Positions 25,063-34,332 of a stretch of 64,000 nt of DNA are shown here, in pieces. A program made the translations under genes and the position numbers. Origin of the DNA: Capnocytophaga ochracea DSM 7271 (GTDB lineage: Bacteria; Bacteroidota; Bacteroidia; Flavobacteriales; Flavobacteriaceae); contig NC_013162.1 in assembly GCF_000023285.1 (NCBI RefSeq), positions 1,280,501-1,344,500 on the forward strand, in the 5' to 3' direction. The notes under the pieces are model-generated. The model worked only from the letters and a program-made list of their open reading frames with translations, ran no database searches and was not told the origin of the DNA. The stretch's first letter is position 1. Each line of letters opens with the position of its first letter.

Positions 25063-25203
25063 AACCCCATCCTCCTAACACCCTTTTTTCACCAATTTTT
25101 CTCTCAGCTCTCTTCCGATTTCTTCTGTTTCCTTCCGATATACTCAGGGTCTCTCTGAGAAGTTGTTTTTCAATACTCAAAAAATAAAAATACGTCCTTT
25201 TTG

Positions 25204-25234
25204 TTGTTTTTTTTCGGCAGAGTTGCTACTTTTG
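25204..25234 (+). promoter_or_regulatory. Promoter of the capsule/O-antigen operon
   Basis: TTG (25204-25206), 20-nt spacer, TACTTTTG (25227-25234), 21 bp before the flippase start. It would give a very short leader. Confidence 0.8.
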
Positions 25235-25255
25235 CAATCTTAGTTTGGTGGCAAA

Positions 25256-26545
25256 ATGAGTTTTTTTAAAAATATAAAAGGGGTTATCAAGAATAATAAA
25301 AAGATTGTAGAGAATTATTTTTTTATGACATTGCTACAATTTTTAAATACATTGTTTTATTTACTTATTTATCCTTATTTGATAAGAATTTTAGGAGGAG
25401 AAGGATATGGTTTATACGTTTTTGCATCTTCTATAGCTGCTTATTTTATATTCTTTATCAATTTTGGATTTGATTTACCAGCTACTAAGTTGATTGCAGA
25501 AAATGTAAATAATAAAAAAATACTTGAACGAGTATTATCAGAGGTTTTTACAGCTAAAAACTACTTATTTTTGATTTCTATAATAGTTTTTGCTATATTA
25601 TTATTTAGTATTCCTTTGTTTTGGGACAATAAATGGATATTTATAAGCTGTTTTAGCACTGTATATTCATATATTTTATTTCCACAATGGTTTTTTCAAG
25701 GGATACAACAAATGCGAGTGCAAACAATGTTGCAATTGGCAGTAAAAATATTGAGTTTACCTTTTATATTTGTTTTCGTAAAAGAAAAAGAAGATTTAAT
25801 GCTATATTCATTTATTGTAGCAGGAACTACTTTTTTAGCAGGCATTATTTCTTTTGTTATTATACATATTAAATATCAATTGTATGTGAGCTGGATAGCT
25901 TTGAAAGAACTGAAAGAGGTTTTTAAAAAATCACTACCTTTCTTTTACAGTTATTTGGCAGGCTCTTTAAAGGAGTACAGTATCCCCGTGATTATAGGAG
26001 CTTTATTTGGAATGAAAGAAGTAGCAATATATGATTTAGCCAATAAGATTATTTATATTCCTCGCGTAATATTTATGAGCATTAATGCAGCTATTTTTCC
26101 AAAAATAGTAGTACATAATAATGCAAATGCTATAAAGAAAATCATACGATGGGAATATATATTATCGATGATTACAATGCTAGGGATAGCTTTGTTAGGA
26201 GGCTATGCCGTACATTTATTAGGAGGAGATAGTATGGCTGAAGCTCATTATATGACAATATTGTTAAGTAGTACTATTTTGAGCAGACTAATAGTGGGCG
26301 CCTATACTTATTTTGTGTTTATCCCTAATGAGAAAAATTTTTTGGTTACCAAAACACAGCTTATAGCTTTGGTTAGTTTTGTGATAAGTGCTTTTGTTTT
26401 GTTATTTAATAGAAGTATTTTTACAATAGGGATAATGATAACTATTTCGGCACTATCTGAGATTATATATTGTTTATATGCGACATCAAAGTATAAATTA
26501 CTTTTAAATACTACGGAAGATGAAAATAGCACTTTTAGGAAGTAA
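25256..26545 (+). CDS. wzx: Wzx-type oligosaccharide flippase
   Basis: Moves lipid-linked repeat units across the inner membrane. 429 residues, about twelve hydrophobic helices, with the MATE/PST-family opening pattern (NYFFMTLLQFLNTLFYLLIY, then LIRILGGEGYGLYVFA near 45-60). The first gene of a ten-gene operon, and AT-rich compared with genes after 30.6 kb. Overlaps the next gene by 26 bp. Confidence 0.88.
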   Translation: MSFFKNIKGVIKNNKKIVENYFFMTLLQFLNTLFYLLIYPYLIRILGGEGYGLYVFASSIAAYFIFFINFGFDLPATKLIAENVNNKKILERVLSEVFTAKNYLFLISIIVFAILLFSIPLFWDNKWIFISCFSTVYSYILFPQWFFQGIQQMRVQTMLQLAVKILSLPFIFVFVKEKEDLMLYSFIVAGTTFLAGIISFVIIHIKYQLYVSWIALKELKEVFKKSLPFFYSYLAGSLKEYSIPVIIGALFGMKEVAIYDLANKIIYIPRVIFMSINAAIFPKIVVHNNANAIKKIIRWEYILSMITMLGIALLGGYAVHLLGGDSMAEAHYMTILLSSTILSRLIVGAYTYFVFIPNEKNFLVTKTQLIALVSFVISAFVLLFNRSIFTIGIMITISALSEIIYCLYATSKYKLLLNTTEDENSTFRK

Positions 26546-27518
26546 AGACTATGATAGTTTAGAATTCCATTTAAATGATTCACTAACCTTTTTAGGGCAT
26601 ACTGTTTTTCATATTGATATTAAAGATGTAAGCAGGTTGCCCTTGCGTTATAATTATTGGTTGCAACAGTTTTTTCAAGGGTATGACGCTCGTATATTTA
26701 AGAAAATAGCCAAACGTATAGTAGATGAACATCCTGAGTTGGTAATTTGCACTTATAGATTTATTCATCCTGATTGTATTAGGTTTATCAAGCGAGAATT
26801 GCCTAATACAAAGGTTGTACATTTAAATCCCGATGCACTTACAACTTTTCAAAGGCAACAGATATTTGTATCGCCTTATGATGCATACTTTACAAAAGAT
26901 CCTTTTATTGTAGATTTTATGAAGAATAAAATGGGTTTAAAGGTTTTCTATTTGCCAGAGGCTTTTAATCAGCGTATACACACTTATAATTTTGAAGATA
27001 GAAAAACATTAGAGAAAAACATCGATATAGATGTAGTTTGTTTTGGGACACTTTATCCTTATAGAGCAAAAATGGTAGAACGATTGGTAAAAGCAGGTAT
27101 TGCAGTGAAACTATTTGGTACAGCTGATAAGCGAGTCTCATTACCTACTATTAACTCTTTATATCAACACGAATTTATCACAGGAAAAAGAAAAGCAGAA
27201 GTATTGTTGGGAAGTAAGATAGTGTTTAATAATTTTCACTATGCTGAAATTCAATCGGTGAATGCTAAGTTCTTTGAGATAGCAGGTATGGGAGCTTTCC
27301 AAATATGTGATTATAAACCTACCTTGGAAGAATATACAGGCATATCCGCTGAAAAATTTACTTTCAAACATATAGATGAAGCTATATCGTTGATAAGATA
27401 TTATTTAGATAAGCCCTTAGAGAGACATCAGTTATCAGAGAAACAAAAAGCTCATTTTTTAACTCATCACACCTATGATATAAGAATGCAAGAGATGTTT
27501 CAGTTATTAGAAATGTAA
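26520..27518 (+). CDS. Glycosyltransferase (CgeB-like, GT-B fold)
   Basis: 332 residues with a Rossmann-like N-terminal half (MKIALLGSKDYDSLEF) and a C-terminal half typical of CgeB/Glyco_trans_1_2 proteins (DIDVVCFGTLYPYRAKMVE near 160-178, and SVNAKFFEIAGMGAFQICDY near 245-264). Donor and acceptor unknown. It overlaps wzx and precedes the polymerase by 2 bp. Confidence 0.8.
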   Translation: MKIALLGSKDYDSLEFHLNDSLTFLGHTVFHIDIKDVSRLPLRYNYWLQQFFQGYDARIFKKIAKRIVDEHPELVICTYRFIHPDCIRFIKRELPNTKVVHLNPDALTTFQRQQIFVSPYDAYFTKDPFIVDFMKNKMGLKVFYLPEAFNQRIHTYNFEDRKTLEKNIDIDVVCFGTLYPYRAKMVERLVKAGIAVKLFGTADKRVSLPTINSLYQHEFITGKRKAEVLLGSKIVFNNFHYAEIQSVNAKFFEIAGMGAFQICDYKPTLEEYTGISAEKFTFKHIDEAISLIRYYLDKPLERHQLSEKQKAHFLTHHTYDIRMQEMFQLLEM

Positions 27519-27520
27519 GT

Positions 27521-28618
27521 ATGGAGATATACATTTTATTTTTATCCGTTTTATTAGTGTTTTCTTTTTTAGAGGTTTTTAAAAAAGCAAATATTTTATT
27601 GCAAAAATATTTGCTTTTGAGCACTTACCTATTGTCGGTATTTTTGGTAGGTTTGCGCTGGCGTACAGGTACTGATTGGGAACCTTATAAAGAAGTCTTT
27701 GAGAATATTTCAGAGTATTTGCATAAAGCGATGTATGAAGGTACATTCATTATGGAAATAGGTTATTTGTTTCTCAATTATTTGGTGCGATTGTTCACTA
27801 ATAATTATAGCGTTTTTCTTTTTCTACACGCTACAATATTTTATTATTTAGTAATTTATGGGTTAAGGAAAATCACTGAATATCCCATCAGTAGTTATTT
27901 GTTTTTATTTGCTTCGAGTTTAGGAATGATTGGTTCCAATAGGCAGTTGCTCACAGTGGCTCTTGTACTTTATTGTTTGCCGATGGTAATAGCGCGTAAT
28001 AGGTGGTTTTTTGGAGTAATAGTAGCCTCTATGTCAATACACCTGACCACTATTTTGGGAAGCGTTTATTATTTTATAAATAGGAAATTTAAGTGGCAAC
28101 ATATTGTTATAGTACTGATTGTTTCTTTCTTTATAGGATTCAGTACACTCCCTTCCATACTTTTTAAATCTATTGGCTTTTTTTCAGATTTTATACATCT
28201 TAGAACTGAACATTATTCAACAGCTATAGTTTTGCCTTTAAGCCTTCTGGGAATAGCCAAACGAGCGATATTTGCCGTATTTTTCCTATGGATACGAGAT
28301 AAGGTAGAAAAGGTATATCCCTATTATAACTTGCTACTGAATGGGTATTTGATATCACTTGCACTCTACTTGCTTTTTGGCAGTTCGTTATCGATCATAG
28401 TGAGTAGAGGAAGTATGTATTTCAACATAGTGGAAGGTGTGCTATTAACATCTATTCTTTATATATTGAAAGAACGCTGGCAGAAAGTAGTGAGTATATT
28501 AGTACTTTTTGTATTAAGCATCTGGATGATGCACAATTCTATTAAGGTCTATCCCGATTTGTTTAAGCCTTATAAATCATTGTGGTATAACCAGCAATAT
28601 GAACGAAATATGTACTGA
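27521..28618 (+). CDS. wzy: Wzy/EpsG-type polysaccharide polymerase
   Basis: Predicted polymerase joining repeat units on the periplasmic face. 365 residues with about ten hydrophobic segments. The motif LRWRTGTDWEPYKEVF (about 45-60) matches EpsG-family proteins, and GSNRQLLTVALVLY (about 138-151) has the Arg that this family conserves. Its stop shares a base with the next ATG (TGATG). Confidence 0.82.
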   Translation: MEIYILFLSVLLVFSFLEVFKKANILLQKYLLLSTYLLSVFLVGLRWRTGTDWEPYKEVFENISEYLHKAMYEGTFIMEIGYLFLNYLVRLFTNNYSVFLFLHATIFYYLVIYGLRKITEYPISSYLFLFASSLGMIGSNRQLLTVALVLYCLPMVIARNRWFFGVIVASMSIHLTTILGSVYYFINRKFKWQHIVIVLIVSFFIGFSTLPSILFKSIGFFSDFIHLRTEHYSTAIVLPLSLLGIAKRAIFAVFFLWIRDKVEKVYPYYNLLLNGYLISLALYLLFGSSLSIIVSRGSMYFNIVEGVLLTSILYILKERWQKVVSILVLFVLSIWMMHNSIKVYPDLFKPYKSLWYNQQYERNMY

Positions 28619-29610
28619 TGAATATAACATTTTTAAATAGAAAACGAAATCCTAATGAGCGCAGTATTGAGCGGTTGTTTAGATTTATAAAAGAAGCTAT
28701 CACAGTACAGGGGCTTTCCCTGCGAGAGGTAGAAAACCCATATAATAACGGCTTGTGGAATGTACTTAAAGCTATCTTTTTTTTTAGAAGACAAGTAGCA
28801 AAAGACGATATAGTACATATAACAGGAGATATACACTTTTCAGTTATTGGGTTAAAAAGCCGAAAAACAGTGCTTACCGTACACGATTTAGGGTTATATA
28901 GAAATTTATCTTTCTTGCGTTTTTTTGTATTTAAACTTTTTTGGGTATATTTGCCTTTCAGGCGTGCACAAATTATTGCAGCTATTTCAGAAAAAACAAA
29001 AGAAGAAATTTGCTGTTTGATGCCTTCGGTAGCTCATAAAGTAGTAGTAGTTCCAAACTGTATCACAATGGCAATCAATCCTATTGACGCCTTGAAGAAC
29101 AATACTACTACACAAGTACTCATCGTAGGCACTCGTGAGAACAAAAATATAGAACGCGCTATTGAGGCTTTAGAAGGATTGGATATAGTTCTTGACATAG
29201 TAGGACGTCTTTCGGCTACACAAGAAGCTTTATTGAAAGAACATAAAATTCCCTATAAGAACTATATAAACATAGAAGAAGAAGCTCTTTTAGCTCTTTA
29301 TAAAAAAGCGGATATACTCCTATTTGTTTCGTATTATGAGGGGTTTGGATTGCCTATATTGGAAGCACAAGCACAGAATGTATTGGTTGTTACCTCATCA
29401 ATAGCCCCTATGGATAAGCTTTGTGGAGGCGGAGGGCTTTTAGTTGACCCTTATTCGGTAGTGGCTATACGGCAAGCTATACAGGCCCTCTTGGAGGCAT
29501 CGGATACTGAAAAGTTAGCTCTCATAGCAAAAGGAAAGCAGAATTTGATAAAATATACCGCTACAGCTGTAGCTGAGCAGTACATTACTTTATACAAACA
29601 ACTGAAATGA
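28618..29610 (+). CDS. Glycosyltransferase family 4 (GT-B)
   Basis: 330 residues. N-terminal acceptor half, then the GT4 nucleotide-sugar half: VLIVGTRENKNIERAIEAL (about 165-183) and the EX7E region SYYEGFGLPILEAQAQNVLV (about 238-257) carrying the catalytic Glu pair. Adds one sugar of the repeat unit; sugar unknown. It overlaps the next gene by 4 bp (ATGA). Confidence 0.87.
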   Translation: MNITFLNRKRNPNERSIERLFRFIKEAITVQGLSLREVENPYNNGLWNVLKAIFFFRRQVAKDDIVHITGDIHFSVIGLKSRKTVLTVHDLGLYRNLSFLRFFVFKLFWVYLPFRRAQIIAAISEKTKEEICCLMPSVAHKVVVVPNCITMAINPIDALKNNTTTQVLIVGTRENKNIERAIEALEGLDIVLDIVGRLSATQEALLKEHKIPYKNYINIEEEALLALYKKADILLFVSYYEGFGLPILEAQAQNVLVVTSSIAPMDKLCGGGGLLVDPYSVVAIRQAIQALLEASDTEKLALIAKGKQNLIKYTATAVAEQYITLYKQLK

Positions 29611-30620
29611 TACTTATAGATGCCTTATACATCAACAATGGAGGAGGAAAAGTCCTTTTAGACTATCTTGTTGAGCAATTAGAAGCAACTGAACTCAGCC
29701 TCTGTTACCTATTTGATAAACGTGTGGAAGAAAATCCATATGCTATCAAAAGTAGTAATAAGGTGTATTATAAACAAGCATCGCTCATAACGCGTAATCA
29801 GTTTTACAGAAAACACAAGCAATATTTTGATAAGGTACTTTGTTTTGGAAATTTAGCTCCTTTAACTCGGCTCTCTATACCTGTTTTTACTTATTTTCAC
29901 CAGCGTGCTTTTCTGAGTATACCAACTGATATTCCCTTAAAAATGTATATAGGGTTCTATATAAAATCTTGTATTTTCAGATACTTACTAAAGAATACTG
30001 ATGAATTATGGGTACAAACCTCTTTGATGCAGGAAGAGATAGAGAGAAAAAAGATTATCAGTAGTGAGAAAATCAAACAATTGCCTTTTTACAGAGATGA
30101 AGATTTGACAGAAAAGTTTTCTAAAACAAAAAATAGTTTTATTTTTGCAAGCACAGGGACACCCTATAAAAATCATACACGTCTTATTAATGCTTTTTGC
30201 AGTTTTTATAACAAACATCGCCAAGGCACTCTCATATTAACAGTAGATGCTGATAAATTTCCTGAACTAGCGCAATTGATTGACAATCGTATTGCAGAAG
30301 GATTTCCTATAAAAAATATAGGTTTTGTGGATAGAAAAACCCTTGTAGAGGCGTATCAGTGCACAGAATATCATATTTTTCCTTCATTGGCAGAGAGTTT
30401 TGGACTGGGAATTGTAGAGGCTATAGAATGTGGATGTAAAATAATAGGGGCAGATTTGCCTTATATGCACGAGATATGTGAACCGAGTATTGTTTTTGAC
30501 CCACTAAATGAAAAAGCTATTGAGCACGCCTTTCAGCAAGCTATCAGCAAAGAGGAGCGACCAACAATACAAAAGATTACTAATAAAATAAATGAGTTAA
30601 TCCAGCGATTGAAATCATAA
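29607..30620 (+). CDS. Glycosyltransferase (GT-B, GT4-like)
   Basis: 337 residues. The C-terminal half has FASTGTPYKNHTRLINAF (about 180-197) and the EX7E motif in PSLAESFGLGIVEAIECGCK (about 262-281). The N-terminus starts MILIDALYINNGGGKVLLDY, as in glycosyltransferases of capsule clusters. AT-rich like its upstream neighbours; after it the base composition rises. Confidence 0.85.
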   Translation: MILIDALYINNGGGKVLLDYLVEQLEATELSLCYLFDKRVEENPYAIKSSNKVYYKQASLITRNQFYRKHKQYFDKVLCFGNLAPLTRLSIPVFTYFHQRAFLSIPTDIPLKMYIGFYIKSCIFRYLLKNTDELWVQTSLMQEEIERKKIISSEKIKQLPFYRDEDLTEKFSKTKNSFIFASTGTPYKNHTRLINAFCSFYNKHRQGTLILTVDADKFPELAQLIDNRIAEGFPIKNIGFVDRKTLVEAYQCTEYHIFPSLAESFGLGIVEAIECGCKIIGADLPYMHEICEPSIVFDPLNEKAIEHAFQQAISKEERPTIQKITNKINELIQRLKS

Positions 30621-30622
30621 TA

Positions 30623-31648
30623 ATGGAGATAAAAAATAAAACTCTTCTTATCACAGGAGGAACAGGCTCTTTTGGGAATGCTGTATTACAGCGTTTCCTC
30701 CCTACCGATCACTTCAAAGAAATACGCATTTTTTCACGCGATGAAAAAAAACAGGACGATATGCGCCACGCCTTGCAAAACCCTAAAGTGAAATTCTATA
30801 TAGGCGATGTACGCGATAGAGCCTCTGTAGATATAGCTATGTCCGGAGTAGATTATGTGTTCCACGCTGCTGCCCTTAAACAAGTGCCTTCTTGTGAGTT
30901 TTTCCCTTTAGAAGCTGTCAAAACTAATGTGTTAGGCACAGAAAATGTACTCAACTCAGCTATCGCCTATCAAGTGAAAAATGTAGTTGTACTTTCTACC
31001 GATAAGGCTTGCTACCCTATCAATGCAATGGGTATTTCCAAGGCAATGATGGAAAAAGTAGCTATTGCTAAAGGTCGTCAGTTAGGAGAAAATGCTGTAA
31101 CAACCATTTCCTGTACTCGATATGGCAATGTAATGGCTTCTCGAGGATCAGTTATTCCACTATGGATAGAACAAATGAAAGACAATAAAGTCATCACCCT
31201 AACCGACCCCAATATGACTCGCTTTATGATGACTTTAGCCGATGCTGTAGACCTCGTCCTATATGCTTTCGAAAATGGACATAACGGCGACCTCTTCGTG
31301 CAAAAAGCCCCTGCTGCTACACTTACCGTATTAGCCGAAGCGCTCAAACAACTCTACAAAAAAGATACTGAAGTGAAGATTATAGGTACTCGCCACGGCG
31401 AAAAATTGTATGAAACCTTAGTAGCTCGTGAAGAAATGGCTCGCGCTGAAGATATGGGTAACTATTTCCGCATTCCGTGTGATACTCGCGACTTAAATTA
31501 CGATAAGTATTTCAAAGATGGGCAAGAAAAAGTGTCCCTCATCGAAGATTACCACTCTCATAATACTACCCATTTAAGCGTAGAGGAGATGAAATCTCTA
31601 TTGCTAAAATTGGAAGAAATACAAAACGATATACAATGTTTGAAGTAA
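30623..31648 (+). CDS. capE: UDP-GlcNAc 4,6-dehydratase / 5-epimerase CapE-like
   Basis: First enzyme of UDP-L-FucNAc synthesis from UDP-GlcNAc. 341 residues of the SDR extended type: NAD-binding TGGTGSFGNAV (about 10-20), FSRDEKKQDDMR, FHAAALKQVPSCEFFP (about 82-97) and the active-site region STDKACYPINAMGISKAMME (about 125-144). These blocks match the CapE subgroup rather than FlaA1 of flagellin modification. 13-bp overlap with the next gene. Confidence 0.92.
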   Translation: MEIKNKTLLITGGTGSFGNAVLQRFLPTDHFKEIRIFSRDEKKQDDMRHALQNPKVKFYIGDVRDRASVDIAMSGVDYVFHAAALKQVPSCEFFPLEAVKTNVLGTENVLNSAIAYQVKNVVVLSTDKACYPINAMGISKAMMEKVAIAKGRQLGENAVTTISCTRYGNVMASRGSVIPLWIEQMKDNKVITLTDPNMTRFMMTLADAVDLVLYAFENGHNGDLFVQKAPAATLTVLAEALKQLYKKDTEVKIIGTRHGEKLYETLVAREEMARAEDMGNYFRIPCDTRDLNYDKYFKDGQEKVSLIEDYHSHNTTHLSVEEMKSLLLKLEEIQNDIQCLK

Positions 31649-32070
31649 AAACCATACAAGGAGAAATATTTACAGACCACCGAGGACAAATAAGTTCACT
31701 AAACGACTTTGTTTTTGAGGAGGTCGAGCGCTTTTATTTTATCCACCATCCCGATAAAAACGTAGTACGAGGCTGGCACGGACATCAACACGAAAAAAAA
31801 TGGTTTTACTGTGTAAAAGGTTCTTTTACTATTGCCTTAGTACAACCCGATGATTGGAATAACCCCTCTACTAATCTACCTGCTGATATTATCCAGCTTA
31901 GCGAAAAGGATAGCAAAATTCTTTGCGTGCCCGAAGGCTATGCAAATTGTATCAAGGCTGGCGAAGACAACAGTATTCTATTAGTTTTTTCTGGAAAACG
32001 AAACCCAGAAGCCTACGAAGATAGTTGGCGATACGATAGTCATTTATGGGTAGATTGGCAAAAATATTAA
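31636..32070 (+). CDS. WxcM-like cupin (sugar isomerase/epimerase-type)
   Basis: 144-residue single cupin. VVRGWHGHQHEKKWFYCVKG (about 40-59) has the His and Glu/Lys pattern of the dTDP-hexose epimerase/ketoisomerase group. It lies inside the CapE-CapF-CapG set. It could isomerise or epimerise the 4-keto sugar, or replace the cupin step shared with CapF. The exact reaction is not known for such members. Confidence 0.75.
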   Translation: MFEVKTIQGEIFTDHRGQISSLNDFVFEEVERFYFIHHPDKNVVRGWHGHQHEKKWFYCVKGSFTIALVQPDDWNNPSTNLPADIIQLSEKDSKILCVPEGYANCIKAGEDNSILLVFSGKRNPEAYEDSWRYDSHLWVDWQKY

Positions 32071-32074
32071 ATAG

Positions 32075-33193
32075 ATGAAAAGAGTAGGTATTACAGGGCA
32101 AAAAGGTTTTATAGGAAGTCATTTGTACAACACACTCCAGCTTTATCCAAATGAGTTTGAACGTGTCCCCTTTGAGGATGCTTATTTTGAAAGTGAGGAT
32201 ACATTAGCACAGTTTGTAGCTCAATGTGATGTGATAGTGCATTTGGCAGCTGTCAATCGTCACGAGAGTGAACAAGTGCTTTATGATACAAATGTCGCTC
32301 TTACTCAAAAGCTCATAACAGCACTTAAAAAAACTGAAAGTAAGGCTCACGTTTTCATATCATCCTCTACTCAAGAAGAACGTGAAAACCTTTATGGAAA
32401 ATCTAAACGTGTAGCACGTGAGCTTCTAAATGATTGGGCAAAAAACTGTGGAGGAAAAGCTACAGGTCTCATCATTCCCAATGTATTTGGTGCTTTTGGC
32501 AAGCCGTTTTATAACTCGTTTATTGCAACTTTTTGCTATCAACTCACTCACGGGCAAACACCCACAATCGCTACCGATGCTGAGGTAAACCTCATTTATG
32601 TACAAGAACTCATATCGTTTATCATAGAGGAAATTCGCGCTGAAAGAAGTACTCCTGCATTGAAAGTAGCTCCCACAACTACTAAGAAAGTGTCAGAAGT
32701 ATTAACACTTTTAGAAGGGTTTAAAGAGTGCTATTTAGAGAAAGGAGAAATACCCATCCTTAAAAATCCTTTTGAACATAACTTGTTCAATACCTTTCGC
32801 TCATATATAGATCATAAGAGTCATTTTCCTGTCAAACTCACTCAACATACCGATGATCGTGGAGCTTTCGTAGAAGTCATTCGTTTAGGAATTGGAGGAC
32901 AATGTTCTTTTTCCACCACTCACCCGCATATCACTCGAGGCAATCATTTCCACACCTGCAAGATAGAACGTTTTACAGTTATCAAAGGAAAAGCCCTAAT
33001 TCAGTTGCGAAAAATAGATACTCAAGAAGTATTAGATTTCTATTTAGAGGGTAACGAACCTGCTTATGTAGATATGCCTATTTGGTACACTCACAACATT
33101 ACCAACATAGGAAATGATGACTTATACACTATCTTTTGGATTGATGAACCATATAACCCCGATAATGCCGACACTTATTTTCTAAAAGTATGA
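32075..33193 (+). CDS. capF: Capsular polysaccharide enzyme CapF (reductase-cupin fusion)
   Basis: Two-domain enzyme reducing the 4-keto intermediate of UDP-L-FucNAc synthesis. N-terminal SDR (1-about 245) with GITGQKGFIGSHLYN, LAAVNRHE and the YGKSKR active-site Tyr-Lys; C-terminal cupin (about 258-372) with RGAFVEVIR, TRGNHFHTCKIERFTVIKGK and WYTHNITN, containing the metal His residues. 372 residues, normal length. Ends in a 4-bp overlap with capG. Confidence 0.92.
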   Translation: MKRVGITGQKGFIGSHLYNTLQLYPNEFERVPFEDAYFESEDTLAQFVAQCDVIVHLAAVNRHESEQVLYDTNVALTQKLITALKKTESKAHVFISSSTQEERENLYGKSKRVARELLNDWAKNCGGKATGLIIPNVFGAFGKPFYNSFIATFCYQLTHGQTPTIATDAEVNLIYVQELISFIIEEIRAERSTPALKVAPTTTKKVSEVLTLLEGFKECYLEKGEIPILKNPFEHNLFNTFRSYIDHKSHFPVKLTQHTDDRGAFVEVIRLGIGGQCSFSTTHPHITRGNHFHTCKIERFTVIKGKALIQLRKIDTQEVLDFYLEGNEPAYVDMPIWYTHNITNIGNDDLYTIFWIDEPYNPDNADTYFLKV

Positions 33194-34329
33194 AAAAATT
33201 AAAAGTAGTAACTGTAGTGGGCACTCGCCCCGAAATTATCCGTTTATCTCGCGTCCTCGCAGCCTTAGATGCTTCTGAGGCTATAGAACATATCATTGTG
33301 CATACTGGTCAAAATTACGACTATGAGCTCAATCAAATCTTTTTTGAAGATTTACAACTTCGCAAGCCCGATTATTTCCTCGAAGCAGCAGGTAAAACTG
33401 CTACCGAGACTATTGGTAACATCCTCATTAAAATAGACCCCGTATTAGATGAACTCCAGCCCGATGCTTTTTTAGTGTTAGGCGATACTAATTCGTGCCT
33501 GTGTGCGATTCCAGCCAAGAAAAAACACATCCCTATTTTCCATATGGAAGCAGGCAATCGCTGTTTCGACCAACGAGTACCCGAGGAAACTAATAGAAAA
33601 ATCGTAGATCATACTTCAGACGTCAATCTCACCTATTCAAGCATTGCTCGTGAGTACCTCCTCAGAGAAGGACTTTCTGCCGATAGAGTTATCAAAACAG
33701 GATCTCCTATGTATGAAGTGCTACACTACTATCTACCTGAGATCCAAAAATCAAAAGTGTTGCAAACTTTAGGTTTAGAGGAAGGTAAATTCTTTGTAGT
33801 ATCAGCCCATCGCGAAGAAAATATCAATTCCGAGAAAAACTTTACTAACCTGATGAATGCTCTCAATACAATCGCCAAGCAGTATCATTACCCCATCATT
33901 GTCTCTACTCACCCGCGCACTCGCAATATGATAGACAAGAGACAAATAGCAATGCGCCCCGAAATACAATTCCTAAAACCTTTAGGATTTCACGATTACA
34001 ATGCTTTACAACAGAAAGCTTATGTAGTACTAAGTGATTCCGGTACGATTTCCGAGGAATCTTCTATACTGAATTTTCGCGCCTTAAATCTTCGTGAAGC
34101 TCACGAACGTCCCGAAGCGATGGAAGAAGCCTCTGTAATGATGGTAGGCTTGCACTCTGAACGTATTATGCAAGGGCTCGTACACGTATTGCAACAAACG
34201 GTAGGCGAAGACCGCAACTATCGCCCTGTAGCCGATTATTCAATGCCTAATGTATCAGAAAAAGTAGTGCGTATCATCATTTCTTATACTGATTATGTAA
34301 AAAGAGTCGTTTGGCAAGAAAATATATAG
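33190..34329 (+). CDS. capG: Non-hydrolysing UDP-sugar 2-epimerase (CapG/WecB type)
   Basis: Final step giving UDP-L-FucNAc by C2 epimerisation. 379 residues with VVTVVGTRPEIIRLSRVL (about 4-21), FHMEAGNRCFDQRVPEETNR (about 116-135), SAHREEN (about 206) and LSDSGTISEES (about 277-287), all typical of WecB-like enzymes. In isolation it would be called UDP-GlcNAc 2-epimerase; the CapE and CapF neighbours point to the L-FucNAc version. Confidence 0.9.
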   Translation: MKKLKVVTVVGTRPEIIRLSRVLAALDASEAIEHIIVHTGQNYDYELNQIFFEDLQLRKPDYFLEAAGKTATETIGNILIKIDPVLDELQPDAFLVLGDTNSCLCAIPAKKKHIPIFHMEAGNRCFDQRVPEETNRKIVDHTSDVNLTYSSIAREYLLREGLSADRVIKTGSPMYEVLHYYLPEIQKSKVLQTLGLEEGKFFVVSAHREENINSEKNFTNLMNALNTIAKQYHYPIIVSTHPRTRNMIDKRQIAMRPEIQFLKPLGFHDYNALQQKAYVVLSDSGTISEESSILNFRALNLREAHERPEAMEEASVMMVGLHSERIMQGLVHVLQQTVGEDRNYRPVADYSMPNVSEKVVRIIISYTDYVKRVVWQENI

Positions 34330-34332
34330 ATA

